This document shows, one piece after another, positions 26,148 through 34,406 of a DNA stretch of 64,000 nt; positions within the stretch are counted from its first letter, which is position 1, and each line of letters starts with the position of its first letter. This DNA comes from Methylotetracoccus oryzae. Its GTDB lineage: Bacteria > Pseudomonadota > Gammaproteobacteria > Methylococcales > Methylococcaceae. The DNA lies in assembly GCF_006175985.1 (NCBI RefSeq), contig NZ_SRSH01000001.1:496001-560000 (forward strand). The letters are read 5' to 3'. The notes beneath the pieces are model-generated. The model was not told the DNA's origin and searched no databases. It saw only the letters and a program-made list of their open reading frames with translations. The position numbers and the translations under genes were made by a program.

Positions 26148-26845
26148 CGACAGGAACCAGTGTTATCTTCAGTGAGTAACCTATCGGGTGAGACATCTTT
26201 CGACTCAGTGGCGCGATCGCCCGTGAGGCATCGCCGCCCACTCTGGTGACACGCTTCGAGGGTCCCATGCGCGGCGGTCTGGCGGCGCGAGGGCTCGAGT
26301 TTCCGTGCTCGCCGTCCCCCACATCGCGCCAGTGGCGGCCGGAGAGTGCTCGTCAACTTAACCGTCCTGGGTTTCACGCCACGTTGATGCATGCAATCGG
26401 CACGACGTCCGTTGTCGCATGTCCGGCGACCCCTTACCGCGGAGTTTTCCAGGGCCTGTTGCAACGTGATCTGTCGAAGGAAACACTCGACCAAGCTCAG
26501 AGTGCAACCGAGCGGATAACCCCGTCTTGAGTAGCCCCTTCTGCAACGACCCCGGCTTTCAGTTCGCATTCTTTATCGGTGGAATGTGCCTCCCATCGTC
26601 CGCAGCCACCTGATCGTCTTTCCGTGACAAACCCTACAGCTTCCCGACATGCTTGGCGGTGGCGTTGCAACCGCGAAGCGGTCTGCACCACGCCGATTTG
26701 TCAGGCGACACAGACGCCCGTTTCCCTCGCGCGCCACGGTTCGACCTCAACCGCCCCTAGTCTCCGAGAGTCAGTTCCCCTTGCAGGACGCCCTTTATCG
26801 ACCATAGCCCTCACGAGCATTGCGGCTGTGAACGTGTTCGCCATA
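26148..26845. other. Gene-free stretch between the haem protein and the copper oxidase, 698 bases
   Basis: Visibly richer in GC than either neighbour, so it may be a later insertion or scar. Short frames exist on both strands, but none shows a domain, ribosome site or homologue I recognise. I looked for group II intron domain V and for transposase motifs and did not find them. Confidence 0.35.
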
Positions 26846-28345
26846 TCAACTTAGATCGATAATCTTCGCAATCGAAGGAGTTCCGTTCTTGTCGATCAAG
26901 AACAACATATAGAAACCTGGAGTAGCGCTATTCTGATCAAAATCCACTTTGAATATCAGACTATTCGAATCCTGTTGATGCATTTCCAACGGCACCAGGC
27001 GCTGTTCGGCGTTGAAAGTGTGAGTGAGTGCACCGGTCCGCACCATGACGGCTCTTCTTATGTCACTTTTCCCTGAGAATTGAACCGGATACCACTTCTT
27101 CCAAGTAACTTTGCTAGGCGCCCTTATGATTTCCGGGCGCGGTAACGGTTTTCCAGTTTTACTGTAAAGATATGGAGGGTAATAGATTTCCGCGTTGAAG
27201 TTGCTTACCGGACCAGGCGAGCCTCCACCCGCTGTCAACACTGACGCATCGGGAAGTAACAGAGCGGTTGAGTGGTACAATCGGGGCTTGGTGGCATTGT
27301 CGCCTTGTGTCCATAAGCCAGTTTTCGGATTCCATATCTCAGCATGCGTAGCCACATCCACCAGTTCGTTCGCGACAGCCGATCCACCGGTAGCCAAGAC
27401 ATCCCCGGTTGGAAGAACTGTCAGATTCGCCCAAATACGTTCCTGGCTGAGGGAACTGGTCTTGGTGACAAAAGGCTTTAAGTTTTCTGGACTTATATCG
27501 ATAACGTTAACTTCCGCCTTTTCACGCATTGCCAATATTTTATTGGGGTGAAACATTACAGAAGAATGACCGGGCGATCCGGTGGCCAGTCTCTCCGGGC
27601 TGGCAAAGTCTACCGCCCCCTCTCCGGTGGGATCCATCCAGAACATATTTCTATCAAGGATCGCATGTCCGACGATGAAGATCTTGCCATTTGGCGCCTG
27701 AAATGCTTGCGGATAATTCCAGTTTGAGCCCCTCCAGCCGTAGGCATAATCGCTCTGGGCTCCGTTCAATTGACGGAACAAGCCGGTGGCAGGGTTGAAG
27801 ATTTGCGGTATGGATGCGGTCTGGGGGGCTTTCGTATCGATGGTATGGTCCCGCCCTCCGAGAATGGCGATCTCGCCATTCGCCAATACCAGGACCGTTG
27901 GATACCATCGTCGCTCCGTGATACCCCCCAACGATGAGAGTGAATTTGTCTTATAGTCAAAGGTGTTAACATCGCTATTCGAGCCGATAATTAGGGCCTG
28001 GCCAGTACCCGGTATTAGAGCCACCCCGCTGCAGAAGATATTTGTCTTGATGCTATTCGGGTAGACTGCCTGTTCTCCCGAAACGGGATCCCAGATCACA
28101 TGAGTGTACCCTCGCAACAACCCTGAATCGTCTGTGCCAAAGCTGAATACGCGACCATCCGGCAATAGGCTGACATGGATAGCTATGATTGGCCAGCTGA
28201 ACGCAGGCCCAAATTTTCCCTTCCAGTGAGCTTCTGGCGTGCCAAGCGGTACTTCGGCATGGGCCTGCGTTAAGTACGAGAAACTTGAGATGCAGACGGC
28301 AAAAGCTGTCAGTAGTAATTTCCTGAAATGATCAATCAACATCAT
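26846..28345 (-). CDS. Galactose-oxidase-like copper-radical oxidase (AA5-type)
   Basis: A 499-residue exported protein: signal peptide to about residue 30 (ending TQAHA), a kelch-type propeller, and a C-terminal DUF1929-like domain. All five residues of the galactose/glyoxal oxidase centre can be aligned: Cys105 (NIFCSGVAL) and Tyr148 (RRWYPTVLV) for the Cys-Tyr cofactor, axial Tyr357 and His358 (PRLYHSTALLLPD), and His442 (ALTHTFNAEQR). It should therefore be a true copper-radical oxidase oxidising a primary alcohol or aldehyde and making H2O2; the RWYP context is more like glyoxal oxidase. AT-rich compared with the chromosome. It lies in the island with a MauG-like haem protein downstream on the same strand. 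Confidence 0.85.
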   Translation of the reverse strand: MMLIDHFRKLLLTAFAVCISSFSYLTQAHAEVPLGTPEAHWKGKFGPAFSWPIIAIHVSLLPDGRVFSFGTDDSGLLRGYTHVIWDPVSGEQAVYPNSIKTNIFCSGVALIPGTGQALIIGSNSDVNTFDYKTNSLSSLGGITERRWYPTVLVLANGEIAILGGRDHTIDTKAPQTASIPQIFNPATGLFRQLNGAQSDYAYGWRGSNWNYPQAFQAPNGKIFIVGHAILDRNMFWMDPTGEGAVDFASPERLATGSPGHSSVMFHPNKILAMREKAEVNVIDISPENLKPFVTKTSSLSQERIWANLTVLPTGDVLATGGSAVANELVDVATHAEIWNPKTGLWTQGDNATKPRLYHSTALLLPDASVLTAGGGSPGPVSNFNAEIYYPPYLYSKTGKPLPRPEIIRAPSKVTWKKWYPVQFSGKSDIRRAVMVRTGALTHTFNAEQRLVPLEMHQQDSNSLIFKVDFDQNSATPGFYMLFLIDKNGTPSIAKIIDLS

Positions 28346-29656
28346 GCGTCTCCGGGTGTATCGGGTAGAGAGTCTGAGGGGCTAATTTTGTCGCATCATC
28401 TGAGTCAGGCCGTCGTCCCGGAGGAAACCGGACGGCGTGAGTAGGGCCGCTTTTGCTATGGGTTTATCTACGCAGGGCGGCCCTCTAAGAGTGGCAAAAC
28501 ATTGTTTCGGTGAACTTTCATAGACTGGGTGCGGAGCAAGCCGTATGTGCACTGCGGAGGCGGTGAGCGCGAAGGGAGGACCTGCAACTGCTGGGCAAAG
28601 GCAGCCCCAGGCTCACATTCAGTGGCGGGGTTTTTCGGAATATGGCTAGGGAGATCTTCGGCGGAATGGATTGGGACCACCGATAAGGCATTAAATCGCC
28701 ACCTGGCAGGGAGTACTTCGTTCATCCTTCCATGGTTTCCGACACAGGGTTACGAACCGGCTTTACTTGTGTCTTGCGTTTGAAACGTCATTTCAGTCCT
28801 GGATGCCGTATCAAATAACAGGCAACCCAGCGGTAAGCGGCGGCAAACAAGAAATTCCAACGTGACCTCGCCCTTTGGGCCCTGACTCCCGATTTGTTTT
28901 CGGATGTACTGGACTACGCCTGAATGCTTACAACGATCGGTTGTACGGTCAACGTTCGTGGCGGTTTGTTTCTCGATACTCTCAGAAAATACGTGTTTAT
29001 ACGTAGACGACTACGTAGGAATACGTAATCTTTTTAGAGATTTTCCCTAGTTTCGATAGGGGTGGGCAGGTAAGAACCGTCCTTGCGGTTGACTGAACCC
29101 TTCTTCGGCTCTTGTTTCAGTCAGGAGATGATCTTGTGCGCCCGTTGTGGCGTATCGCATCGAGAAAATCGGAAGGGGCACCGACTTGTTCCTTCGGAGG
29201 TGATCAAGGGAGAGCGTGGGTGGCGGTGATCGTCAAACGGCGCGATCAGGGCGGGCAAACGATGAATGAAGGGCTGGTCGCCTTAACCGGCAGAGGAGTT
29301 TTGGTTCATTCGGACTTGCGGTCGACGGCACAGGTGCGGGTCCCGATCGGGCATTCAGAACAATGCCGATCTGGCCCAATGCGCGGAGAGTCCGTATCTA
29401 CCGACGGGGGTCGCCCAATATGTCACGATCGACATCGTGTGGCCGAACTGAAATCAAGGGATCGCCGTCTCGCGACGGGCGCCGGATACCCAGCCCGCGA
29501 TCGGTGGGCATTTTGGCATTGATGGCGTGTTCTTGAGTCGTGCCGGAGCCAGCGCAGAAACGCGCTCGACGGAGGAACGCACCGGCATGACGGTGCATGG
29601 CCGCGGGTGTAGCGCAAGCGGCCGCGGCCCCGGAGCCCTCACGGAGTTGCGAGCTT
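28346..29656. other. Gene-poor stretch, 1.3 kb, right part of the island
   Basis: No gene is supported. The left half is AT-richer than the chromosome. It holds a regularly spaced TACGTA array (28990-29027) and a hairpin with arms AGGGCCGC/GCGGCCCT near 28450-28490. A 33-codon frame at 29128-29229 begins MILCARCGVSH, but its AGGAG abuts the ATG with no spacing, so translation is doubtful. The rest looks like eroded sequence. Confidence 0.4.
28990..29027. promoter_or_regulatory. Phased TACGT(A) array with perfect inverted repeat
   Basis: TACGT occurs at 28990, 29000, 29012 and 29022, that is every 10-12 bases. Two of the units form a perfect inverted repeat TACGTAG-ACGA-CTACGTA at 29000-29017. 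Such phased dyads are typical of operators for dimeric regulators. No convincing gene follows on either side, so the target may have been lost. Confidence 0.4.
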
Positions 29657-29995
29657 TCAGGCGCGCAGGGACCGCAGTCCCTCTTCGACGGTGGCGTAGC
29701 AGGGCATGATCATGGCGAAGCCGCTGATATCCAGGATCTCCTGGAGCTGCGGGTTGATGTTGCAGAGCGCCAGGGCACCGCCGACCTGTTTAAGTTGTTT
29801 GGTGGCCTTGAGCAGCACCCGCAAACCGGCACTGGACACGTAATCGGTCAGCCCGAGATCCACGAGGATCCGGGTCTCGCCCTGCTCGATCTCACTGGCG
29901 ATTCGCTTCTCGGCTTCCGGCGCGCTGTTCGTGTCCAGGCGCTGGCCCGGCACCACGATCAGCACCCCGCCGTCCCGGCTCGTGACGATGCTCAT
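29657..29995 (-). CDS. STAS-domain anti-sigma-factor antagonist
   Basis: A 112-residue single STAS domain of the SpoIIAA/RsbV type. Such proteins switch partner proteins according to phosphorylation of a conserved Ser. The phosphosite region is VSSAGLRVLLKATKQL (about residues 53-68), preceded by ILVDLGLTDYVS. Its ATG overlaps the stop of the upstream gene by 4 bases, so the two are translationally coupled. The cognate kinase and anti-sigma factor are not in the window. Confidence 0.88.
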   Translation of the reverse strand: MSIVTSRDGGVLIVVPGQRLDTNSAPEAEKRIASEIEQGETRILVDLGLTDYVSSAGLRVLLKATKQLKQVGGALALCNINPQLQEILDISGFAMIMPCYATVEEGLRSLRA

Positions 29996-30588
29996 GACTC
30001 AGGATCCTTGTATCGGTGTTGGTTGCCCGGCAAACCCGGGCTGACTTCGTCGAGTTGCCGCTTGACGTGCTCCCGCAGGGGCGATCCGGAAGCGCTGCCC
30101 GGCTGAACGGGTTCCGAGGAGGCCTGACCGGGGGCATCCAGCCAATCGAGCGCGTCGAAGCGCAGACCGACCAGATCGGCCAATGTCGGCAGGATGTGCG
30201 CTTCCAGGAGCTGACGCTCGCGCCCGACCAGCCTTCGGAAATACAGGTTCAGTTCCTCGACGAAAAAACGCGGGGACTCGGCGAACGGGTTCAGCGGCAC
30301 CTCCAGCAGCATCTCGAAATTCGGCCCCAGGCGGGCCGCCAGAGCGCTTTGCGTGGCGCGGGAAAATGCCGTCTCCCAAGTCGCCTTGCGGCTTGAATCG
30401 GTTTCCAGGTCAATGACGAAGGTCAAGGTCAGGTACCCGTCGTGATCGGGGCGCCGAAACGCCGCGATCTTGAGCACACCCTCGCTGACGAACGGGCCGT
30501 CCTCCGCCAGGAAGCCGGCGAAGGCGATCATCCCCTCGTTGGCCTTCGCGGAAAACAGGCTCGCGGTGAGGTCGTAGTAATCTTCCAT
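29992..30588 (-). CDS. Unknown protein coupled to the STAS gene
   Basis: The function is not recognised. The 198 residues are soluble with no signal peptide. The N-terminal half alternates beta-like strands (EGVLKIAAFRRPDHDGYLTL, FVIDLETDSS). The middle is helical with PRFFVEELNLYFRRLVGRER and ILPTLADLVGLRFD. The tail is Pro/Ser-rich. ATG 30588 is preferred; the frame stays open upstream without resemblance to anything. Coupling to a STAS protein suggests a regulatory partner. Confidence 0.6.
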   Translation of the reverse strand: MEDYYDLTASLFSAKANEGMIAFAGFLAEDGPFVSEGVLKIAAFRRPDHDGYLTLTFVIDLETDSSRKATWETAFSRATQSALAARLGPNFEMLLEVPLNPFAESPRFFVEELNLYFRRLVGRERQLLEAHILPTLADLVGLRFDALDWLDAPGQASSEPVQPGSASGSPLREHVKRQLDEVSPGLPGNQHRYKDPES

Positions 30589-30957
30589 GTCAGTGTTCTC
30601 AAACCGGGGTGTGCGATCGCACGGGACTCGTTGGCCGCGCCGGTGACTCCACACAGCCGCACAGAGGCGGGGCGGAAGGGCTCGCGAGCCTCGGGCCGCA
30701 CGATGCGGTAAACCGCTGGTACGGGGGGAGACCCGCGGGAATTCCGCCGAAAGTATACGGAATTCGCCGTAGCCTCCGCCAACCCGTCGTATGCGGAAGG
30801 AGCGGCCCGTCGGTTGCGGTCATTCCCGTCGCACCGCTACCCTCGGCCGCCTTGGCCTGTGCCTGTATTCGGGTGCATACTCCAAACGTACAGGGAGCCG
30901 CCGGCGCCGAACCGGGAAGGCGCCTCCCTCGCGACCCTTGGTTTCCGGAATCCATTC
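30589..30957. other. Divergent intergenic region, 369 bases
   Basis: Between the STAS operon and the muramidase gene. GGAATTC occurs twice as a direct repeat at 30738-30744 and 30759-30765, 21 bases apart (two helical turns), each followed by a GCCG. A TATACT -10-like element lies between them on the minus strand (30757-30752), facing the STAS operon. No gene is supported. Confidence 0.4.
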
Positions 30958-31491
30958 TTGGCACTCACCTACCTTCGGCTGCGAACCCGAATTTCGCTCG
31001 TCGTTCTCGTGCCTTGGTTGGTCGGCTGCGCCAGCCAACCGCCGATCACGCTGCCTCCCACGTCGCCTCCGCCTGCGGTGCTGGAATCCTACACGCTGGA
31101 AGAACTGCTGATTCACCACGAGGGTTTGCGGCTGAAGCCCTACCTCGACTCGGCCAATAAGCTGACGATCGGCGTGGGACGAAACCTCGCGGACACCGGC
31201 ATCACCGAGCAGGAAGCGCGGTATCTGCTGCACAACGACGTCCAGCGGGCTTCCCGCGAACTGGACGAAAAGCTGCCCTGGTGGCGTGAGCTATCCGAGA
31301 CACGGCGCAAGGTCATGATCTCCATGGTTTTCAATCTGGGCATGACACGCCTGCTCGACTTTCACGACATGCTTTCGGCAGCGCAAGAGGGCGACTACTC
31401 CGCCGCCGCGAAGCACATGCTCGACAGCCGCTGGGCCGGCCAAGTCGGCCGAAGGGCAACGGAACTGGCCTATTTGATGGAAAACGGCTGA
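30958..31491 (+). CDS. GH24 (phage-type) muramidase lipoprotein
   Basis: A lysozyme-fold enzyme cutting peptidoglycan. With the TTG start at 30958 it has 177 residues. The signal ends in a lipobox (VPWLVGC), so it is probably lipid-anchored, and a Pro-rich linker follows. The GH24 catalytic triad lies in HHEGLRLKPYLDSANKLTIG (Glu, Asp and Thr with T4-lysozyme-like spacing), then GVGRN, and NLGMTRLLDF further on. The frame is open from 30814; TTG 30958 is preferred because it places the signal peptide at the N-terminus. No phage genes surround it, so it is likely a domesticated cell-wall enzyme. Confidence 0.78.
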   Translation: MALTYLRLRTRISLVVLVPWLVGCASQPPITLPPTSPPPAVLESYTLEELLIHHEGLRLKPYLDSANKLTIGVGRNLADTGITEQEARYLLHNDVQRASRELDEKLPWWRELSETRRKVMISMVFNLGMTRLLDFHDMLSAAQEGDYSAAAKHMLDSRWAGQVGRRATELAYLMENG

Positions 31492-31547
31492 CGGTCTGCC
31501 CGGCTCGCGCTGACCGGCCTTGAGCTGACAAGCGTCCCGACGCCGTT

Positions 31548-31840
31548 TCAGCGGCAAACCGTCTCCCAACTCCATTGTCCCGAGGCATCCTTTACCTGGA
31601 ACGGCTGACACTGGCTGGTGCCAATGGCGGAATGGTCGGTGGCTGGATCGGCCGGATGCTCAGGGGCGCGATCGGCGCGATGGCGGGCGGTTCGGGGGGC
31701 GGGAGGCTGAGCGTGGAGTCGCACAAGGGCACGTGCTCGCATTGCCCACTGCCATCGCAGATCCACTGCCACTGGCAGGCTCCAGGAACATCGGTGGAGG
31801 TCGACGCCAGCAAAAGGGCCAAGACGCGTGCGCCTGTCAT
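31548..31840 (-). pseudogene. Small secreted Trp/Cys-motif protein, frameshifted
   Basis: The first frame starts at 31840 and encodes a short signal-like segment, CQWQWICDGSGQCEHVPLC, then a Pro-rich repeat with PPEPPAIAPIAPLSI and PIQPPTIPPL. The coherent C-terminus continues in another frame as GTSQCQPFQVKDASGQWSWE and ends TVCR before a stop at 31548. The two frames join cleanly at the TTGGC near 31625 if one G is missing from an expected GGG. Matching Cys/Trp modules at both ends support one original protein. It is a one-base deletion or a sequencing error. Function unknown. Confidence 0.55.
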
Positions 31841-32066
31841 CCGGCAGTCCCATGAGTCATCGTTCGGTCGTCGAGCCTACTCCCGCGGCGCTGGAATTGC
31901 CAAGTGAACTCCACACCACGATGCTGCCTGAGGAACTGTCCAGCAAAGCCGCTGTGTCTGAAGTGCGGCTTCGTTATCATGACGACCTAAGCGAACAGGT
32001 ACCGGAGGGCTTACCGCCCCCCTCACAACCTGGCGGTCTCGGCCTTCTTCCGCATGGAGTCTACCG

Positions 32067-32750
32067 GTGAAATCACAACACCTGATCACGCTCACCTGCG
32101 CGCTACTCGCACTGAGCGCCTGCGTCAGCCGCAACATCCAGGAGAACGTTCCGGACCGCGGACCGCAAGTCAACGCCAGTCGGCCGCTGCCCCCCTCGGA
32201 GCGCATGACGATCGCGATCGCGCGCTTCACCAACGAGTCGATCTACGGCAGCGGCCTGTTCACGGACGCCTCCGGCGATCGCCTCGGCAAGCAGGCCGCC
32301 GATCTGCTGGCACGCCATCTGATGCAGACGCAGCGCTTCAATGTCGTCGAGCGTCAGGACATCAGCAAGCTGAAAGCCGAAGCCGAGTTGATGGGTCTTT
32401 CGGAAGACCAGTTCAAACAAGACCTGCAGGGCGTGGACGCCCTGATCATGGGCTCGGTCGCCGAGTTGGGGAGGGATGAAACCGGGGGATCCTGGCTGAT
32501 CGGCAAAGAACGGACCCAGCGTGCCCGCGCCCGCGTCGTGTTGCGGATGGTCGATCCAAGGACCGGACAGGTCTTCTATTCGCAGGAAGGCTCGGGCGAT
32601 GCCACCTTGTCCTCGACCAGCACGCTGGGTTTCGGCGGCACGAGCGGCTTCGACTCGACCCTGGAAGGCAAGGCGATCGACGCCGCCATCGTGAACATGA
32701 TGAACAACGTCGTGCAGACGCTGGATTCGCGGCGGCGGACCACCCGCTAG
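32067..32750 (+). CDS. CsgG-family outer-membrane lipoprotein
   Basis: A 227-residue lipoprotein (signal with lipobox LSAC) of the CsgG/HfaB family: MTIAIARFTNES, DLLARHLMQTQRFNVVERQD, GVDALIMGSVAELGRD, RARARVVLRMVDPRTGQVFY. In curli systems CsgG is the export pore. Here no curlin genes exist and the next genes are DUF4810 and DUF799 lipoproteins, a known triad of unknown role (the GNA1162 group). The start is GTG 32067. Confidence 0.85.
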   Translation: MKSQHLITLTCALLALSACVSRNIQENVPDRGPQVNASRPLPPSERMTIAIARFTNESIYGSGLFTDASGDRLGKQAADLLARHLMQTQRFNVVERQDISKLKAEAELMGLSEDQFKQDLQGVDALIMGSVAELGRDETGGSWLIGKERTQRARARVVLRMVDPRTGQVFYSQEGSGDATLSSTSTLGFGGTSGFDSTLEGKAIDAAIVNMMNNVVQTLDSRRRTTR

Positions 32751-32773
32751 CCAGCGCGACGCAGTCCGGGAGC

Positions 32774-33211
32774 ATGGGTATGCGGGATCGGCCAGCTGCG
32801 CAACGCGGAGCGAAGCGGGCCCTACGCGTCGTTTGCCTGCTTGCCGCGAGCCTGTTCGACACCGGCTGCGCCCCGAAGACGCTCTACAACTGGGGGGGCT
32901 ACGAGGACAGCCTGTATCTCCGGTACACGGCTCAGGACTTCGCTCAAGCCGAAACCGAGGTTGCCGGCACTTTGCCGACCACCGCACACCCGTCGCGGGT
33001 ACCGCCCGGCGTGTACGCGGACTACGGATTTCTGCTGTATCGGCGCGGCGACTACGCGCGCGCCATACAGTATTTCGAAAAGGAGAAGGCGACCTACCCG
33101 GAATCCTCGCTGCTGATGACCAGGCTGATCGATCGCGTCCGGCAGAGAACGGAAGGCAAATCGGGCAACAGCTTGAATACGCCCCCCGCAACGGGAGGAA
33201 GCGGCCCGTGA
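32774..33211 (+). CDS. DUF4810 lipoprotein
   Basis: A 145-residue lipoprotein with lipobox FDTGC and the family motif TLYNWGGYEDSLYLRY directly after the Cys. A TPR-like helical pair follows (GVYADYGFLLYRRGDYARA, IQYFEKEKATYPES). It sits 23 bases after the CsgG-family gene and overlaps the next gene by 4 bases (GTGA), so it is the middle of a three-gene operon of cell-envelope lipoproteins. Confidence 0.82.
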   Translation: MGMRDRPAAQRGAKRALRVVCLLAASLFDTGCAPKTLYNWGGYEDSLYLRYTAQDFAQAETEVAGTLPTTAHPSRVPPGVYADYGFLLYRRGDYARAIQYFEKEKATYPESSLLMTRLIDRVRQRTEGKSGNSLNTPPATGGSGP

Positions 33212-33840
33212 AACAGGTGGCACGGGCGGTGTTGCTGGCGCTTTTCGGAGCGCTGTACGGCTGTGCCGTTCACCGGCACGATCTGGCGGCCTTCTACGCC
33301 CACCGTCCGCGTTCCATCGTGGTGGTGCCGGTGGTCAACGAGTCAACCGAGATCTCCGCGCCGACGGTATTCCTCAGCACCGTCACCGCACCACTCGCCG
33401 AGCGCGGCTACTATGTGTTTCCGGTCTATCTGACCGGGATTCTGCTACAGGATCTCGGGCTCTCCGAAGCCGGTCACATACATCAACTGCCGCCGCAACG
33501 TTTCCTCGACCTGTTCGGAGCCGACGCCGTGCTGCTGATCACCATCAAGGACTGGAGCACCAAGTATCTCGTCGTCCAGTCCGCCGTGGTCGTCGACATG
33601 GCTTACGTGCTGAAGGATACCCGCACCGGCCTGGTGCTATGGGAATCGCGGCAACCGGTGGTCTATAACTCCGGTGGCGGTGATCCGATCGCGATGGTCG
33701 TCTCGGCGGCCCTCAACGCACTGCTGACCGATTACCGCCCGCTGGCGCAGCAGGCGAACGCCAGGGTATTCCTGCCGCCCAACGGCATTCCGGCAGGGCC
33801 TTATCATCCGGAGTTTCAGAAGGATCAGGCGCGGTTTTGA
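33208..33840 (+). CDS. DUF799 (GNA1162-type) lipoprotein
   Basis: A 210-residue lipoprotein with signal and lipobox GALYGC. DUF799 landmarks are PRSIVVVPVVNEST, VFLSTVTAPLAERGYYVFPV, LFGADAVLLITIKDWSTKY and WESRQPVVY. Neisserial GNA1162 belongs here and has a TolB-N-like fold. The start is GTG 33208, overlapping the DUF4810 stop, with GGAGG upstream. The triad is thought to form an envelope complex; substrate unknown. Confidence 0.85.
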   Translation: MKQVARAVLLALFGALYGCAVHRHDLAAFYAHRPRSIVVVPVVNESTEISAPTVFLSTVTAPLAERGYYVFPVYLTGILLQDLGLSEAGHIHQLPPQRFLDLFGADAVLLITIKDWSTKYLVVQSAVVVDMAYVLKDTRTGLVLWESRQPVVYNSGGGDPIAMVVSAALNALLTDYRPLAQQANARVFLPPNGIPAGPYHPEFQKDQARF

Positions 33841-33999
33841 CCGCAGCGAAGCGACGCGAAGCCCGCGGGACGCTGACTGCCGTCGAGCCGCAAGTCCGGC
33901 GGGTAAGCGATCGTCTTATGGGCATTCCGACGAATCGGGATACCCGATACCGGACTGGTTCGCGGCAGTTTCAAGCGGCGTCAAACGGCGCTGCTGAGC

Positions 34000-34179
34000 C
34001 TATTCAGCCGTCAGCGCGACAGGCTCGGTGGGGCGGCCGTCATCCCTTTCGACCGACGTGCCGGCAACGTCAAGAATCGTTTCCACAACCCTGTCCGCGA
34101 GCCACGGATCACGCACGCGAATGGCCCGATAGGCCTCGACGAGTTTCGCTTCTTGTGCGGAGTTGTCTTTTTCGGTCAT
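34000..34179 (-). CDS. Small unknown acidic protein
   Basis: A 59-residue frame starting with ATG at 34179 behind a G-rich stretch. The sequence is soluble and mostly helical (KLVEAYRAIRVRDPWLADRV, ETILDVAGTSVE). It is not recognised. Codon use looks ordinary for the genome, and no antisense gene explains the frame, which is why I keep it at low confidence. Confidence 0.45.
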   Translation of the reverse strand: MTEKDNSAQEAKLVEAYRAIRVRDPWLADRVVETILDVAGTSVERDDGRPTEPVALTAE

Positions 34180-34406
34180 GGCGGCTACCCCCCCAGGTAA
34201 CGATAAGGTCAATGTTCCAGCGCCGCCTCGCGGCGCGACGGGCCTCTTCGGCAATTAAGAATCGAAACGGCGCCTCGCGCGGCCGCGTCGAGGTGAAAAC
34301 GGAACGTTGCGTCAAGCGGTGACGGCGGCCCGATGCGGGTCTTGCTCTGTCGAATGGCCAGGAAACCGGAGCGGTCGGGGCGTGCGTTCAGCGGTATCCG
34401 GAATCG

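Noticed and set aside
26148-26845. Possible group II intron or transposase remnant
   Set aside because: No domain V, no reverse transcriptase or DDE motif could be found; only the composition is odd.
29128-29229. 33-codon frame beginning MILCARCGVSH with two Cys
   Set aside because: AGGAG touches the ATG without spacing, the frame ends early and no homologue is known to me.
30958-31491. Prophage, because of the phage-type lysozyme
   Set aside because: The protein has a lipoprotein signal and no holin, spanin or structural phage genes surround it.
32067-33840. Curli export system, because of the CsgG-type gene
   Set aside because: No curlin, CsgE or CsgF genes; the neighbours are DUF4810 and DUF799, which define the GNA1162-type triad.
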